Part shown: positions 45,299 to 54,226 of the stretch, in pieces
Numbering within the stretch: the stretch's first letter is position 1
How the letters are laid out: the number at the start of each line of letters is the position of its first letter
Assembly: GCF_023276435.1 (NCBI RefSeq)
Contig: NZ_JALLPO010000011.1
Location: 150,217-214,216 of the forward strand
DNA length: 64,000 nt
Reading direction: 5' to 3'
Source of the DNA: Sphaerisporangium perillae
GTDB taxonomy: Bacteria > Actinomycetota > Actinomycetes > Streptosporangiales > Streptosporangiaceae
The notes under the pieces: model-generated
The model's input: the letters and a program-made list of their open reading frames with translations, nothing else
Database searches by the model: none
What the model was told of the DNA's origin: nothing
Made by a program: the position numbers and the translations under genes

Positions 45299-47043
45299 CC
45301 GTCGACATCTCATGGACCTGTAGGTCCCCCGCGCTTTCGCCCGACAACATGGCCGTCGCGTTCGTCAGCGACCGCGACGGCTCCCCCCGCCTCTGGGTCC
45401 AGCCCCTGACCGGGGGCCCGCAGGAGGCGCATGTGATCGACACCGGCCCCGAGCCCGTCGGTGACGTGCTCTGGTCGCCCGACGGGGAGTGGCTGGCCGT
45501 CACGGTGTCGCCGGGCGGCGGCGAGCACACCCAGGTGTGGGCGGTGCGCCCCGACGGCACCGACCGCCGCCTGCTCGCCGGACCGACCGAGACCCCGGCC
45601 AAGGGGTCCGCCGTGTTCGTCCGCTGGACCGGGCAGGGTTCGACGCTGCTCGTCGCCGAGCTGTTCCCGTCCGGCTCGACGGAGGCCGTGCTCATCGACG
45701 CGGCCCTCGGCCACCGCGACACCATCGCCACCGGCCCGCTGATGTGGCCGACCGCGGTGAGCCGGGACCACAAGCGCGCGCTGCTGCGCCACGGGCCGCG
45801 CGGGATGCGCGAGATGTCGGTCGCGGACCTGCCCTTCGGTGACGAGCGGCCGCTGCTGCCGCCGACGACCGACCTCGGCGCGCTGTCGCCGGACGGCGAG
45901 GTCGCCTACATCCGCTCCAACGCCGGGCGCGACCGCATGGCGCTGGTCGCCATGCCGGTGGGCGGGGCTCCCCAGGTCATCGCCGAACGGCACGACGCCG
46001 AGCTCGACCGGTTCTCCGTCAGCATGGACGGCAGCGTCGCCCTGCTGGTCTGGAACGTCGCCGGGCGCTCGGAGCTGGAGGTGGCCGACCTGATCGAGGG
46101 GAGCACGCGGCCGCTCCCGCCGCCGCCGGTCGACGTGGTCACCTCCGCGCGGCTGTCCCTCGACGGCTCGCTCGCCGCCATGGCGGGCGAGGCGCCGGAC
46201 ACGCCCTCGCAGGTGCTGCTGTGCGAGCTGGCGACCGGCGTCTACTACTGGGTGGCCGGTGACGTTCCCTTGCCGGACCCCATCGAGGCCGAACTGGTCC
46301 ACTTCCCCGCCAGGGACGGCCTGGAGCTGACCGGCTGGCTCTACCGCGCCCGGCCGTCCCCCGGGCCGTGCGTCATCTACCTGCACGGTGGGCCCGAGAG
46401 CCAGGAACGGCCGACGTTCAACCCGCTCTTCCAGCGGCTGCTGGGCACGGGCGTCAGCGTGCTCGCGGCCAACGTGCGCGGCTCCTCGGGCTTCGGGCGC
46501 GCGTTCCTCGACGCCGACAACCACGCGCTGCGCTTCCACGCCATCGACGACGTGGCCGACTGTGTCGAGCATGTCGTGCGGACCGGGGTCGCCGACCCGG
46601 CCAGGGTGGCGTGCATGGGCCGCTCGTACGGGGGCTACCTCACCCTCGCGGCGCTGGTGACCTACCCGGAGCTGTTCCGCGCCGGGGTCGACGTGTGCGG
46701 CATGGCGGACTTCGCCACCTTCTACGCCCGCACCGAGCCGTGGATCGCCGCGGCGGCCGTCACCGAGTACGGCGATCCGGTGGCCGACCGCGAGCTGCTG
46801 CGGGCACTGTCGCCCCTGCACTCCTTCGACCGGCTGGCCGCGCCGCTGCTCGTCGTCCACGGGGCGCAGGACACCAACGTCCCGGTCTACGAGGCCGAGC
46901 AGGTCGTGGCCGCCGCCAGGGCGCGCGGCATCCCCTGCCGCTATCTGCTCTTCCAGGACGAGGGCCACGAGACGCTCAGGAAGGCCAACAAGATCGCCTT
47001 CATGGACGCCGTCGTCGACTGGCTCGGCCGGTGGGTGGACTGA
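45274..47043 (+). CDS. S9-family prolyl-oligopeptidase-like serine peptidase
   Basis: A beta-propeller amino half (ALSPDNMAVAFVSDRDGSPRLWVQPL, DVLWSPDGEWLAVTV) and an alpha/beta-hydrolase half with catalytic Ser451 in GRSYGGY, Asp533 in VHGAQDTNVP and His565 in DEGHET; 589 residues. No signal peptide, so cytoplasmic. The start is uncertain: GTG 45274 or GTG 45250, both inside asparagine-synthase codons; the AAGGAG at 45288-45293 has no standard start behind it. In NAGGN operons a peptidase gene is also the third member, although of another family. Confidence 0.87.
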   Translation: MAASTRSLTVDISWTCRSPALSPDNMAVAFVSDRDGSPRLWVQPLTGGPQEAHVIDTGPEPVGDVLWSPDGEWLAVTVSPGGGEHTQVWAVRPDGTDRRLLAGPTETPAKGSAVFVRWTGQGSTLLVAELFPSGSTEAVLIDAALGHRDTIATGPLMWPTAVSRDHKRALLRHGPRGMREMSVADLPFGDERPLLPPTTDLGALSPDGEVAYIRSNAGRDRMALVAMPVGGAPQVIAERHDAELDRFSVSMDGSVALLVWNVAGRSELEVADLIEGSTRPLPPPPVDVVTSARLSLDGSLAAMAGEAPDTPSQVLLCELATGVYYWVAGDVPLPDPIEAELVHFPARDGLELTGWLYRARPSPGPCVIYLHGGPESQERPTFNPLFQRLLGTGVSVLAANVRGSSGFGRAFLDADNHALRFHAIDDVADCVEHVVRTGVADPARVACMGRSYGGYLTLAALVTYPELFRAGVDVCGMADFATFYARTEPWIAAAAVTEYGDPVADRELLRALSPLHSFDRLAAPLLVVHGAQDTNVPVYEAEQVVAAARARGIPCRYLLFQDEGHETLRKANKIAFMDAVVDWLGRWVD

Positions 47044-47196
47044 CCCGTCCGGCCGGGGGACGTGGCCGGGTCACGGCGGGTCGCGCGGGCTCCTCCAGGC
47101 CCCGGCAGGGGCGGTCGCGCGCTCCCCGGCATCGTCGTGCGGATCGCGCGCCCCCGGTACGGGCGGTCGCCCGCCCGCTGGCCTATCGTGGCGCAG

Positions 47197-48144
47197 GTGT
47201 CATCGCGTGAGCTCGTCGTCCTCGGCACCGGCAGCCAGACGCCGACCCGGCGTCGCAACCACAACGGGTACCTGCTGCGCTGGGACGGCGTGGGCCTGCT
47301 GTTCGACCCGGGGGAGGGCACCCAGCGGCAGATGATCATGGCCGGGGTCGCGGCCACCGACGTGAACCGCATCCTGATCACCCACTTCCACGGCGACCAC
47401 TGCCTCGGCGTGCCCGGCGTGATCCAGCGGATCTCCCTGGACCGGGTGCCACACCCGGTGTACGCGCACTTCCCGGCCTCCGGCGCCGAGTACTTCGCCC
47501 GGCTGCGCCACGCCAGCTCCTACCACGAGACGGCCACCGTGATCGCCCAGCCGGTGGGCGCGGCCGGGGTGATCGCCGAGGGCCGTTTCGGCCGCATCGA
47601 GGCCCACCCGCTGGACCATCCCGTCCCCGCCTACGGGTACCGGCTGTGCGAGCCGGACGGGCGGCGGATGCTCCCCGACCGGCTCCGCGATCTCGGCGTC
47701 ACCGGCCCGCGCGTCGGCGAACTCCAGCGCGAGGGCGTCATCCGGGCCGGCGGGCGCACGGTCACGCTGGAGGAGGTCAGCGAGCCCCGGCGCGGCCAGC
47801 GGTTCGCCTTCGTCATGGACACCCGGCTCTGCGACGGCGTCTTCACCCTGGCCGACGGCGCCGACCTGCTGGTGATCGAGTCGACCTTCCTGGACGAGGA
47901 CGCCCGGCTCGCCCGCGACTTCGGCCACCTGACGGCCGGGGAGGCCGGGCGGGTGGCCCACGAGTGCGGGGTCCGCCGCCTGGTCCTCACCCACTTCTCC
48001 CAGCGCTACACCGACCCCGCCGCCTTCGGCGCCCAGGCGGCCCGCCACTTCGCGGGCGACATCACCGTCGCCGAGGACCTCACCCGAGTCCCGGTGCCTC
48101 CCCGCCACCGCCGGGCCACCACGGCCTCGCACGCCCGGCCCTAG
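47197..48144 (+). CDS. rnz: Ribonuclease Z-like metallo-beta-lactamase-fold hydrolase
   Basis: A 315-residue tRNase Z-type enzyme: [23 protein letters not shown], the zinc motif THFHGDH (about residues 62-68), DTRLCDGVF and LTHFSQRY. It would cut the 3' trailer of pre-tRNAs lacking an encoded CCA. The GTG at 47197 is chosen from the family alignment; the frame upstream to 47062 is Arg-rich and has no family counterpart. It follows the peptidase by 150 bases and may be co-transcribed. Confidence 0.85.
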   Translation: MSSRELVVLGTGSQTPTRRRNHNGYLLRWDGVGLLFDPGEGTQRQMIMAGVAATDVNRILITHFHGDHCLGVPGVIQRISLDRVPHPVYAHFPASGAEYFARLRHASSYHETATVIAQPVGAAGVIAEGRFGRIEAHPLDHPVPAYGYRLCEPDGRRMLPDRLRDLGVTGPRVGELQREGVIRAGGRTVTLEEVSEPRRGQRFAFVMDTRLCDGVFTLADGADLLVIESTFLDEDARLARDFGHLTAGEAGRVAHECGVRRLVLTHFSQRYTDPAAFGAQAARHFAGDITVAEDLTRVPVPPRHRRATTASHARP

Positions 48145-48186
48145 GCGCGCGGCCAGGACCGCTCGATGTCCCTGGAGGAGCGACCT

Positions 48187-48203
48187 TGCCGGGAACCCCG
48201 GCA
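48187..48203 (+). terminator. Hairpin after the RNase Z gene
   Basis: TGCCGGG-AAC-CCCGGCA, 7-bp perfect stem, 43 bases after the stop codon. Confidence 0.5.
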
Positions 48204-48454
48204 GGATCAAGGATGGGTACCCGGTGACCTGATCTTGACCGGAGGGCCGCACGCCGTGACAGCTCCGTCCACTGAGACCACCGTCCGGCCCGGACGCGGC
48301 CCGGGCAGGTCATCATCGAGTACTTCGCCTCGGACGACGCCGGCTGGGATCTGCGCTGCCACTGATCCCGAGGAGGCTCAGGCCCGGACCCGGCGAGCGT
48401 CAGGAGAAGGGGGCGGTCCCGGTCGGTCATGACCGCCGGGCGGCGACGAACGAC

Positions 48455-48494
48455 GAAGGCCCTGATCTCCGGGTATCCGGTGATCAGGGCCTTC
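48455..48494 (-). terminator. Terminator of the initiator tRNA gene
   Basis: Perfect 12-bp stem GAAGGCCCTGAT/ATCAGGGCCTTC with a 16-base loop that itself contains CCGG-GTAT-CCGG, starting 3 bases beyond the tRNA 3' end. Confidence 0.8.
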
Positions 48495-48496
48495 CT

Positions 48497-48573
48497 TGGT
48501 AGCGGGGGCAGGATTTGAACCTGCGACCTCTGGGTTATGAGCCCAGCGAGCTACCGAGCTGCTCCACCCCGCG
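48497..48573 (-). tRNA. Initiator tRNA-Met (CAT)
   Basis: A 77-base gene including an encoded CCA. It reads CGCGGGG (acceptor), GAGC-AGCTCGGTA-GCTC (D arm), CTGGG-CTCATAA-CCCAG (anticodon CAT), GCAGG-TTCAAAT-CCTGC (T arm), CCCCGCT-A-CCA. Two features mark it as the initiator: the unpaired 1-72 position (C1 opposite U72) and the three G-C pairs GGG/CCC at the base of the anticodon stem. Confidence 0.97.
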
Positions 48574-48864
48574 TCGGTAGGACCAACCATACCGCCGATC
48601 TCGGAACGCGCAAACCGGATTCGCGCCCGCGGGCGTCTGAGCTGCTCGGCGCGGGCGCCCCCGCCGACTAGCGAGGGGCGACGCGGGACCGATCGAGGTG
48701 GAGATCTTCAACGCGGACGTCTGGGCCGCGGACGGCCACGAGGTGCTCGCCACCCTGATCCGCCGCTACGTCACCGAGGTGCTCTGGCCGGCGTCAGAGA
48801 CGCGGTCGCGCCGATCCGACGCTCTCGGCGGGGAACTCCTGCTCGGCGGCAGGGGCGGGCCGCG
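48574..48864. other. Gap upstream of the tRNA gene
   Basis: Contains the tRNA promoter on the minus strand and a plus-strand open frame from 48698 (EIFNADVWAADGHEVLATLIRRYVTEVLWP) that looks protein-like at first but runs without support into the lipoprotein antisense strand. It may be a relic. Confidence 0.35.
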
Positions 48865-49302
48865 TCATCCGGCCAGGCAACCGGTGCTTCCGGAGATCTC
48901 CACGTTGGGCCGCCGGTCGCGGACGGTGACCGTGAAGACGATGCCGAGGGACTCCTTGCGCAACACGCTGACGTTCACGCCGAACTGCGCGTGGGGTCCC
49001 TCGGAGTCCTGGTAGCCCATGGTGTGCAGCTCCATGGCCAGGGTGCTGGTGAAGGCGGCCGCCGCCTGGGCCGGGTCGGCGCCCTGCGGGAAGTCGCCCG
49101 TGATGGTGTACAGGCCGCGCCTGGTGCCCTCGGCGCAACCGGAGCGGTCGTCGGTGACGGCGATGTTCTTGCCCGCCAGGCCGAGCCGTCCAAGGACGTC
49201 GCCGTCCTGCTTCAGCAGCCCTGCGGTCTCTTCGAAGCCCGGCTCGGCGGCACACCCGCACGCCAGGGCGAGCACCAGACCCCACACGCCGAGACTTCGC
49301 AT
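48865..49302 (-). CDS. Predicted lipoprotein, paralog of 22718-23230
   Basis: A 145-residue protein with a lipoprotein signal (GVWGLVLALACGC, lipobox ALACGC) and the same blocks as the protein at 22718: SGCAEGTRRGLYTITGDF, MELHTMGYQDSEG, VSVLRKESLGIVFTVTV and PNVEISGSTGCL. No recognised family. ATG 49302 is the preferred start because it puts the charged region next to the hydrophobic core; a GTG at 49323 is possible. Confidence 0.78.
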   Translation of the reverse strand: MRSLGVWGLVLALACGCAAEPGFEETAGLLKQDGDVLGRLGLAGKNIAVTDDRSGCAEGTRRGLYTITGDFPQGADPAQAAAAFTSTLAMELHTMGYQDSEGPHAQFGVNVSVLRKESLGIVFTVTVRDRRPNVEISGSTGCLAG

Positions 49303-49407
49303 CCCGGTCACTCTACCGATCACCGGCGACGTACGGCATGACGGTTACCTGGTGACATGTAAACAAAGGTGACGATGTGTCGTCCGGTGTCGCAGTAGCA
49401 TCGGGCC

Positions 49408-50469
49408 GTGCTGCTCACGCGTGGTGTGGTTCTCGCCGTCTCGCTGGTGTCGGTCATCGGTACCCCCGCGTGGGGAGCGGCGGGCAACCCGGGCAATCCG
49501 AACGGCCGCGCGTTCGTGCCGGTCGAGGCGCGGGCGGTCGACACCTCCCGCCCGACGCGGGTCATCGGCGACGGCACGCCGGCGAGCTGCACATCGCGGG
49601 CCGTGGTGGCGGCGGTCGCCGCGGGCGGCGTGATCACCTTCTCCTGCGGGCCGCGTCCGGTGACCATCACGATGAAGGAGACCGCCAAGGTCGTCAACCG
49701 CAGCGCGCGGGTCGTGCTGGACGGCGGCGGCAAGGTCACGTTGAGCGGCGGCGGCAAGCGGCGCATCCTCTATATGAACACCTGCGACAAGGCCCAGGGA
49801 TGGACCACGTCCCACTGCGACGACCAGGCCAGGCCCGAGCTGACCGTGCAGAACCTCACCTTCGCCGACGGCAACGCCACGGGGCAGCGGGCCGACGGCG
49901 GAGGCGGCGGCGCGATCTTCGCCCGTGGCGGGCGGATCAAGGTGGTCAACTCCCGTTTCGTCCGCAACAGGTGCGACCCCACCGGCCCGGATGTCGGAGG
50001 CGCGGCCATCCGGGTGCTGGACCAGTCACGCGACCTGCCGGTCTATGTCGTCGGCAGCACGTTCGGGGGAGCTCCCGGGCTGGGCGGCGCGTGCTCCAAC
50101 GGCGGCGCGCTGAGCGGCATCGGGGTGTCCTGGGTGGTGCTCAACAGCGTCATGACCCACAACAAGGCGATCGGACGGGGCGCCAACCCGGCACGCGGCC
50201 GAACGCCGGGTGGCGGCAGCGGAGGCGCGATCTACACCGACGGGAACAGGTTCACCGTGCGCGTCGCCGGTTCGGTCATCGAGAACAACCACGCGCGGGA
50301 GGGCGGCGGAGCGGTCTTCTTCGTCAGCAACGACCGCACCGGCACCCTCCGCATCGAGCACTCGACACTCCGGCGCAACGTCAGCGCCGGGTTCGAGACG
50401 CGCGGCTACCCGGGCATCTTCTTCCTCGGAGCGGGAAGACCGCAGGTGATCGCCTCTACCCTCCGGTGA
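49408..50469 (+). CDS. Secreted right-handed beta-helix protein
   Basis: A 353-residue exported protein with a signal peptide (about 1-24, ending AWGA). The mature part is repetitive: RVVLDGGGKVTLSGGGKRRILYM, LTVQNLTFADGNA, GGGGAIFARGGRIKVVNSRFVRN, VRVAGSVIENNHAREGGGAVFF. This is the pattern of pectate-lyase-like right-handed beta-helices, often sugar-binding or -cleaving. No catalytic residues can be picked. GTG start. Confidence 0.8.
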   Translation: MLLTRGVVLAVSLVSVIGTPAWGAAGNPGNPNGRAFVPVEARAVDTSRPTRVIGDGTPASCTSRAVVAAVAAGGVITFSCGPRPVTITMKETAKVVNRSARVVLDGGGKVTLSGGGKRRILYMNTCDKAQGWTTSHCDDQARPELTVQNLTFADGNATGQRADGGGGGAIFARGGRIKVVNSRFVRNRCDPTGPDVGGAAIRVLDQSRDLPVYVVGSTFGGAPGLGGACSNGGALSGIGVSWVVLNSVMTHNKAIGRGANPARGRTPGGGSGGAIYTDGNRFTVRVAGSVIENNHAREGGGAVFFVSNDRTGTLRIEHSTLRRNVSAGFETRGYPGIFFLGAGRPQVIASTLR

Positions 50470-50533
50470 ACGACCGGGACGCGTACGATGGCCGCACAGG
50501 ACTAGAACTACATTCGGTACGGAGTGGTGGACG

Positions 50534-51442
50534 ATGCGCATCGGGCTGTATCTGAACGAGCCCTCGGGGCCGGACGCGATCGCCAAGCTGGAGGAGAAGA
50601 TCGCCGGCGCGGCCGGTGACGGCTTCGCCTCGGCCTGGGTCTCCAACATCTTCGGACTCGACGCGCTGACCGCCCTCGCGGTCGCCGGCAGCCGGGTTCC
50701 CGGCATCGAGCTCGGCACCGCCGTCGTGCCGACCTACCCCCGGCACCCGGCCGTCCTCGCCCAGCAGGCCCTCACCACCAGCACGGCTCTCGGCGGACGG
50801 CTCACGCTGGGCATCGGCCTGTCCCACCAGGTAGTCATCGAGCAGATGTACGGGTACGACTTCGGCAAGCCGGCCCGGCACATGCGCGAGTACCTCTCGG
50901 TGCTGCTTCCCCTGCTGCACGGCGAGCGGGCGGACTTCGAAGGCGAGACCGTCAAGGCGCACATCGCCCTCAACACCCCGCGCGTCGGCGACGTGCCCGT
51001 GGTGATCGCCGCGCTCGCGCCCCGGATGCTGCGCCTGGCGGGAGAGAGGGCGGACGGCACGGTGCTGTGGATGACCGGGCCCAAGACCATCGCCGAGCAT
51101 GTCGTCCCGTCCATCACCGAGGCCGCGCGGGCCGCGGGACGTCCCGATCCGCGAGTGGTGTGCGCGCTTCCGGTGGCCGTCACCGACGACAAGGACGCGG
51201 CCAAGGCACGCGCGGCCGAGGTCTTCGCCATCTACGGGCAGCTGCCGTCCTACCGCGCGATGCTCGACCGTGAGGGCGCGCAGGGCCCCGCGGACGTCGC
51301 GATCGTGGGCGGCGAGGACGAGGTCGCCGCCCAGATCCAGGGCCTGGCCAAGATCGGCGTGACCGACTTCGCCGCCGCCACCTTCTCCTCCGGCCAGGAA
51401 GCGGCCCGCACGCGCAAGCTGCTCAAGGCCCTCGTCTCCTAG
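50534..51442 (+). CDS. LLM-class F420-dependent oxidoreductase
   Basis: A 302-residue luciferase-like (TIM-barrel) oxidoreductase: MRIGLYLNE, DGFASAWVSNIFGLDALTALA, ELGTAVVPTYPRHPAVLAQQALT and LGIGLSHQVVIEQMYG. This matches, from memory, the mycobacterial MSMEG_4879-like F420 group; the substrate is unknown. GGTGGA precedes the ATG. Convergent with the PEP-synthase-like gene, with the two stop codons overlapping. Confidence 0.88.
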   Translation: MRIGLYLNEPSGPDAIAKLEEKIAGAAGDGFASAWVSNIFGLDALTALAVAGSRVPGIELGTAVVPTYPRHPAVLAQQALTTSTALGGRLTLGIGLSHQVVIEQMYGYDFGKPARHMREYLSVLLPLLHGERADFEGETVKAHIALNTPRVGDVPVVIAALAPRMLRLAGERADGTVLWMTGPKTIAEHVVPSITEAARAAGRPDPRVVCALPVAVTDDKDAAKARAAEVFAIYGQLPSYRAMLDREGAQGPADVAIVGGEDEVAAQIQGLAKIGVTDFAAATFSSGQEAARTRKLLKALVS

Positions 51443-54108
51443 CCCTGCCCGGAGGCGGGCGGGGTGGCGAGAATGACGGCGCCGGTGGTGCCCTCGACGG
51501 TGATCTCGTCTCCGGTGCTGACGCGCGTGGTCGCGTCCGGGACGCCGACGACGGCCGGGATGCCGTACTCGCGGGCCACCACCGCGCCGTGGGAGTTCGC
51601 CCCGCCCATCTCCATGACCAGGCCTCCCGCGGTGAGGAACAGTGGCGTCCAGCCAGGATCGGTGGAGGGGGCGACGAGGATCTCGCCAGGCGACAGGTGC
51701 GCGCCGACCGGGTCCAGGATGACGCGCGCCTTCCCGGTGACGGTGCCGGGCGACGCGGGGGTGCCGGTCAGAGCCCCCTCGACGGGCGGCGCGGCCGACA
51801 CGGCCTCTGGCTCGGTGCCGTCGGAGAGCAGCACCCTGGGGATGTGCCTGCGCCGCAGCTCCCGCTCGTAGGTGGCACGCCGCCGCTCGACGAGGTCGCG
51901 CTGGTCGGCGCCGCCGAGCGCGGCCCGCGCCTCCGCGATGCTCAGCATGAACACGTCGCCGGCCTGGTCGAGCAGCCCGCGGCCGGCCAGTTCCCGGCCG
52001 ACGGCCGCGAGGTGCCGGCGCATCTCGCCGAGGGCCACAATGAAGTAGTACTTGGGCATCTCCCGGGCGCCCGCCAGCTGCCGGGTGCGTCCCAGGGCGA
52101 ACCGGACGATCCGTCCCCGCAGGCCGCCGACGCGGCGGGCCAGCGTGCCGATCATCTCCTCCGCCTCGCGCGCGCCCCGGGCGAACTGCGCGTGCGGCGC
52201 GAGGGCCGGATCGTCCAGCCGCAGGTAGTTGGCGAGCACGCCGAGCACGTGGGAGGGGTCGTCCGACCAGCGCGGCATGCCGAGGTCGATCTCGGCGACC
52301 GCCCGGTGGCCGTAGCGGTCGAGGAAACCGGCCAGTTCCTCGCGCAGCACCGGCGGCAGGTCCCCCTGGGGGAGCGTGGGACCGCTCAGGGCGCGGGCCG
52401 CGGCCTCGTCCGCGCGGATGCGCGTCGCGGCGCTCCACAGGGCGAGGTCCATCTCCGTGGTGACGTTGTGCGGCAGGCCGCGCAGTATGGTCGGCAGCTC
52501 GCCCGGCTTGGACCGGCCCCGCAGGAGACGGGCGGCCAGACCGAGCATCAGGAATCCGGCGAACGGTCCCGGGACGATGTTCGGGATCAACGGGACGACC
52601 TGGGAGCCCAGGCAGCGCTCGACGTGGTCCAGCCGCTGTAGGGGAGTCGGGTCGCCGGGCAGCGCGAGCCGGTCGCGCAGCCGGTCGAGGCCCCAGGAGA
52701 TCCGCCGGTGGGAGGTCTCCGGCCTCCAGAGCGCCTGGACCATCCGCGCCGGAACGCGGTACCTGACCGCGATCCGCAGGATCCGGCGCAGGGCCGGCAG
52801 AAGGGACCGCTGGGTGAGGCTCAGCCGCGGGTCATCGAACAGGCCGCGCAGCACGACCGCCGACCGCGCCTCCATGACGTCCAGCACCCGGGGGACGATG
52901 GCGCGTCCCACCCGGCTGCGCACGAGGCCGGTCATGTCGCCGAAGATGCGCATGCCGGGGTCGCTGATCGGGACGGTGCCGCCGGGCCAGTTACCGGTGG
53001 GCAGGGCGGCGAGGGCGGCCACCGAGCCGGCCAGCGCGCGGAACGCCGAGAAGCCCATCGGGGTGATCGGCCGGTGCAGGCCCTGGGCCAGGCTGAAGCA
53101 GAAGTACACCCGCAGGCCGTCCGCGCCCTCGGGGAGCGGATAGAGGGTGGTGATGGGCCGCGCCTGGGTGAGCCACAGCGTGCCGGAGGAGTCGATAGCC
53201 CACTCGGTGTCCTGCGGAGAGCCGTAGTGCGCCTCGACCCGCGCACCCAGCTTCGCCAGCGCGATGACCTGCCGGTCGGTCAGGCACGCCCCTTCCTGCG
53301 CCTCCTGCCGCACCTGCTCGGTGCCGCCGCCCGGGATGGAGCGGACGACGGTCAGCTTGTCGCCGAGAATGCGTTTGGTGATCTTCTTGGATGGGCTCAC
53401 CACGAAGTGGTCGGGGTTGACCGCGCCGGAGACCACGGCCTCGCCGAGCCCGGGACTGGCGTCGATCACCACCTCGTGGCGGCGGCCGGTGACCGGGTTG
53501 GCGGTGAACATCACCCCGGCGACCTCGGCCTGCACCATCCGCTGGATCACGACGGCCAGGTGGACGGCGCCGTGGTCGATGCCGTTCGCGGCGCGGTAGG
53601 CGACGGCGCGGTCGGTCCACAGCGAGGCCCAGCACCGGTGCACGGCGTCGAGCACCGGGTCCGCGCCGACCACGTTCAAATAGGTGTCCTGCTGGCCGGC
53701 GAAGCTCGCGTCGGGCAGGTCCTCGGCGGTGGCCGACGACCGGACCGCGACCGGGCCCTCCGCGCGCTCCTGTACGGCTCGCGCGATGTCCTCCGGCACC
53801 GGGGCGGCGAGGACGAGGGCCCGGGCGCGGCCGGCGAGTTCGGCCAGGGCGGCGGTGTCGCCGGGGGCGGTGTGCGCCAGGGCGTCGAGCACGTCCGTGA
53901 GGCCCGCGCTCTCGGCGACGCGGCGGTAGGCCTCGGTCGTCAGGCAGAAGCCCTCGGGCACGGGCAGGCCGGCTTGGGTGAGGACTCCGAGATTGGCCGC
54001 CTTGCCGCCGACCAGTGGCAGCATGCCGGCCGTGATGTCCTGGAAGCCGAGGATGAGGGGGTGGTGCTCGGAGCCGGTGAGCCGGCGGTCACCGTCGGAG
54101 GTGAGCAT
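51439..54108 (-). CDS. PEP-synthase-type phosphotransferase (rifampicin-phosphotransferase-like)
   Basis: An 889-residue enzyme. The amino domain is the PEP/pyruvate-binding ATP-grasp fold (VGGKAANLGVLTQAGLPVPEGFCLTT, GPVAVRSSATAEDLPDASFAGQQDT, GVMFTANPVTGRRHEVVIDAS, EWAIDSSGTLWLTQARP). The last ~90 residues are the swivelling His domain (DPGWTPLFLTAGGLVMEMGG, then SHGAVVAREYGIPAVVGV, with His the phospho-carrier). The ~400-residue middle is as long as that of rifampicin phosphotransferases, where it binds antibiotic. The substrate here is not proven. A 30-bp palindrome lies in its promoter. Confidence 0.83.
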   Translation of the reverse strand: MLTSDGDRRLTGSEHHPLILGFQDITAGMLPLVGGKAANLGVLTQAGLPVPEGFCLTTEAYRRVAESAGLTDVLDALAHTAPGDTAALAELAGRARALVLAAPVPEDIARAVQERAEGPVAVRSSATAEDLPDASFAGQQDTYLNVVGADPVLDAVHRCWASLWTDRAVAYRAANGIDHGAVHLAVVIQRMVQAEVAGVMFTANPVTGRRHEVVIDASPGLGEAVVSGAVNPDHFVVSPSKKITKRILGDKLTVVRSIPGGGTEQVRQEAQEGACLTDRQVIALAKLGARVEAHYGSPQDTEWAIDSSGTLWLTQARPITTLYPLPEGADGLRVYFCFSLAQGLHRPITPMGFSAFRALAGSVAALAALPTGNWPGGTVPISDPGMRIFGDMTGLVRSRVGRAIVPRVLDVMEARSAVVLRGLFDDPRLSLTQRSLLPALRRILRIAVRYRVPARMVQALWRPETSHRRISWGLDRLRDRLALPGDPTPLQRLDHVERCLGSQVVPLIPNIVPGPFAGFLMLGLAARLLRGRSKPGELPTILRGLPHNVTTEMDLALWSAATRIRADEAAARALSGPTLPQGDLPPVLREELAGFLDRYGHRAVAEIDLGMPRWSDDPSHVLGVLANYLRLDDPALAPHAQFARGAREAEEMIGTLARRVGGLRGRIVRFALGRTRQLAGAREMPKYYFIVALGEMRRHLAAVGRELAGRGLLDQAGDVFMLSIAEARAALGGADQRDLVERRRATYERELRRRHIPRVLLSDGTEPEAVSAAPPVEGALTGTPASPGTVTGKARVILDPVGAHLSPGEILVAPSTDPGWTPLFLTAGGLVMEMGGANSHGAVVAREYGIPAVVGVPDATTRVSTGDEITVEGTTGAVILATPPASGQG

Positions 54109-54187
54109 GGGCGGTCTCCCTGCGGCGCCGCCGCGGCGTTGACTCTCCCAAGGCGGCGCATCGGATGTCTATGACCTCACCATAAAC

Positions 54188-54217
54188 TCATCGCCTGTTG
54201 AAATCAACAAACGATGA
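54188..54217. promoter_or_regulatory. 30-bp interrupted palindrome, likely operator
   Basis: Arms TCATCG and CGATGA flank TGTTGA-AA-TCAACA, all perfect, with 2-base spacers CC and AA. It lies 80 bases upstream of the PEP-synthase-like start. It is AT-rich and typical of TetR-family operators. No regulator gene is adjacent. Confidence 0.65.
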
Positions 54218-54226
54218 ACTCCCTCG

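Larger units (their letters stand above)
48145..48496. other. Gap after the RNase Z gene
   Basis: Holds two hairpins (listed separately) and a possible coding relic. Around 48213-48260 one frame reads GWVPGDLILTGGPHAV, resembling the C-terminal strand of the fumarylacetoacetase/keto-pentenoate hydratase fold, but nothing before or after fits a gene. Confidence 0.35.

Noticed and set aside
48698..49015. Plus-strand frame beginning MEIFNADVWAADGHEV
   Set aside because: Runs antisense into the lipoprotein gene, no ribosome site, no family.
54109..54226. Rifamycin-associated element upstream of the PEP-synthase-like gene
   Set aside because: The known GGGGCTTGCGGCAAG-type element is absent; a different palindrome is present.
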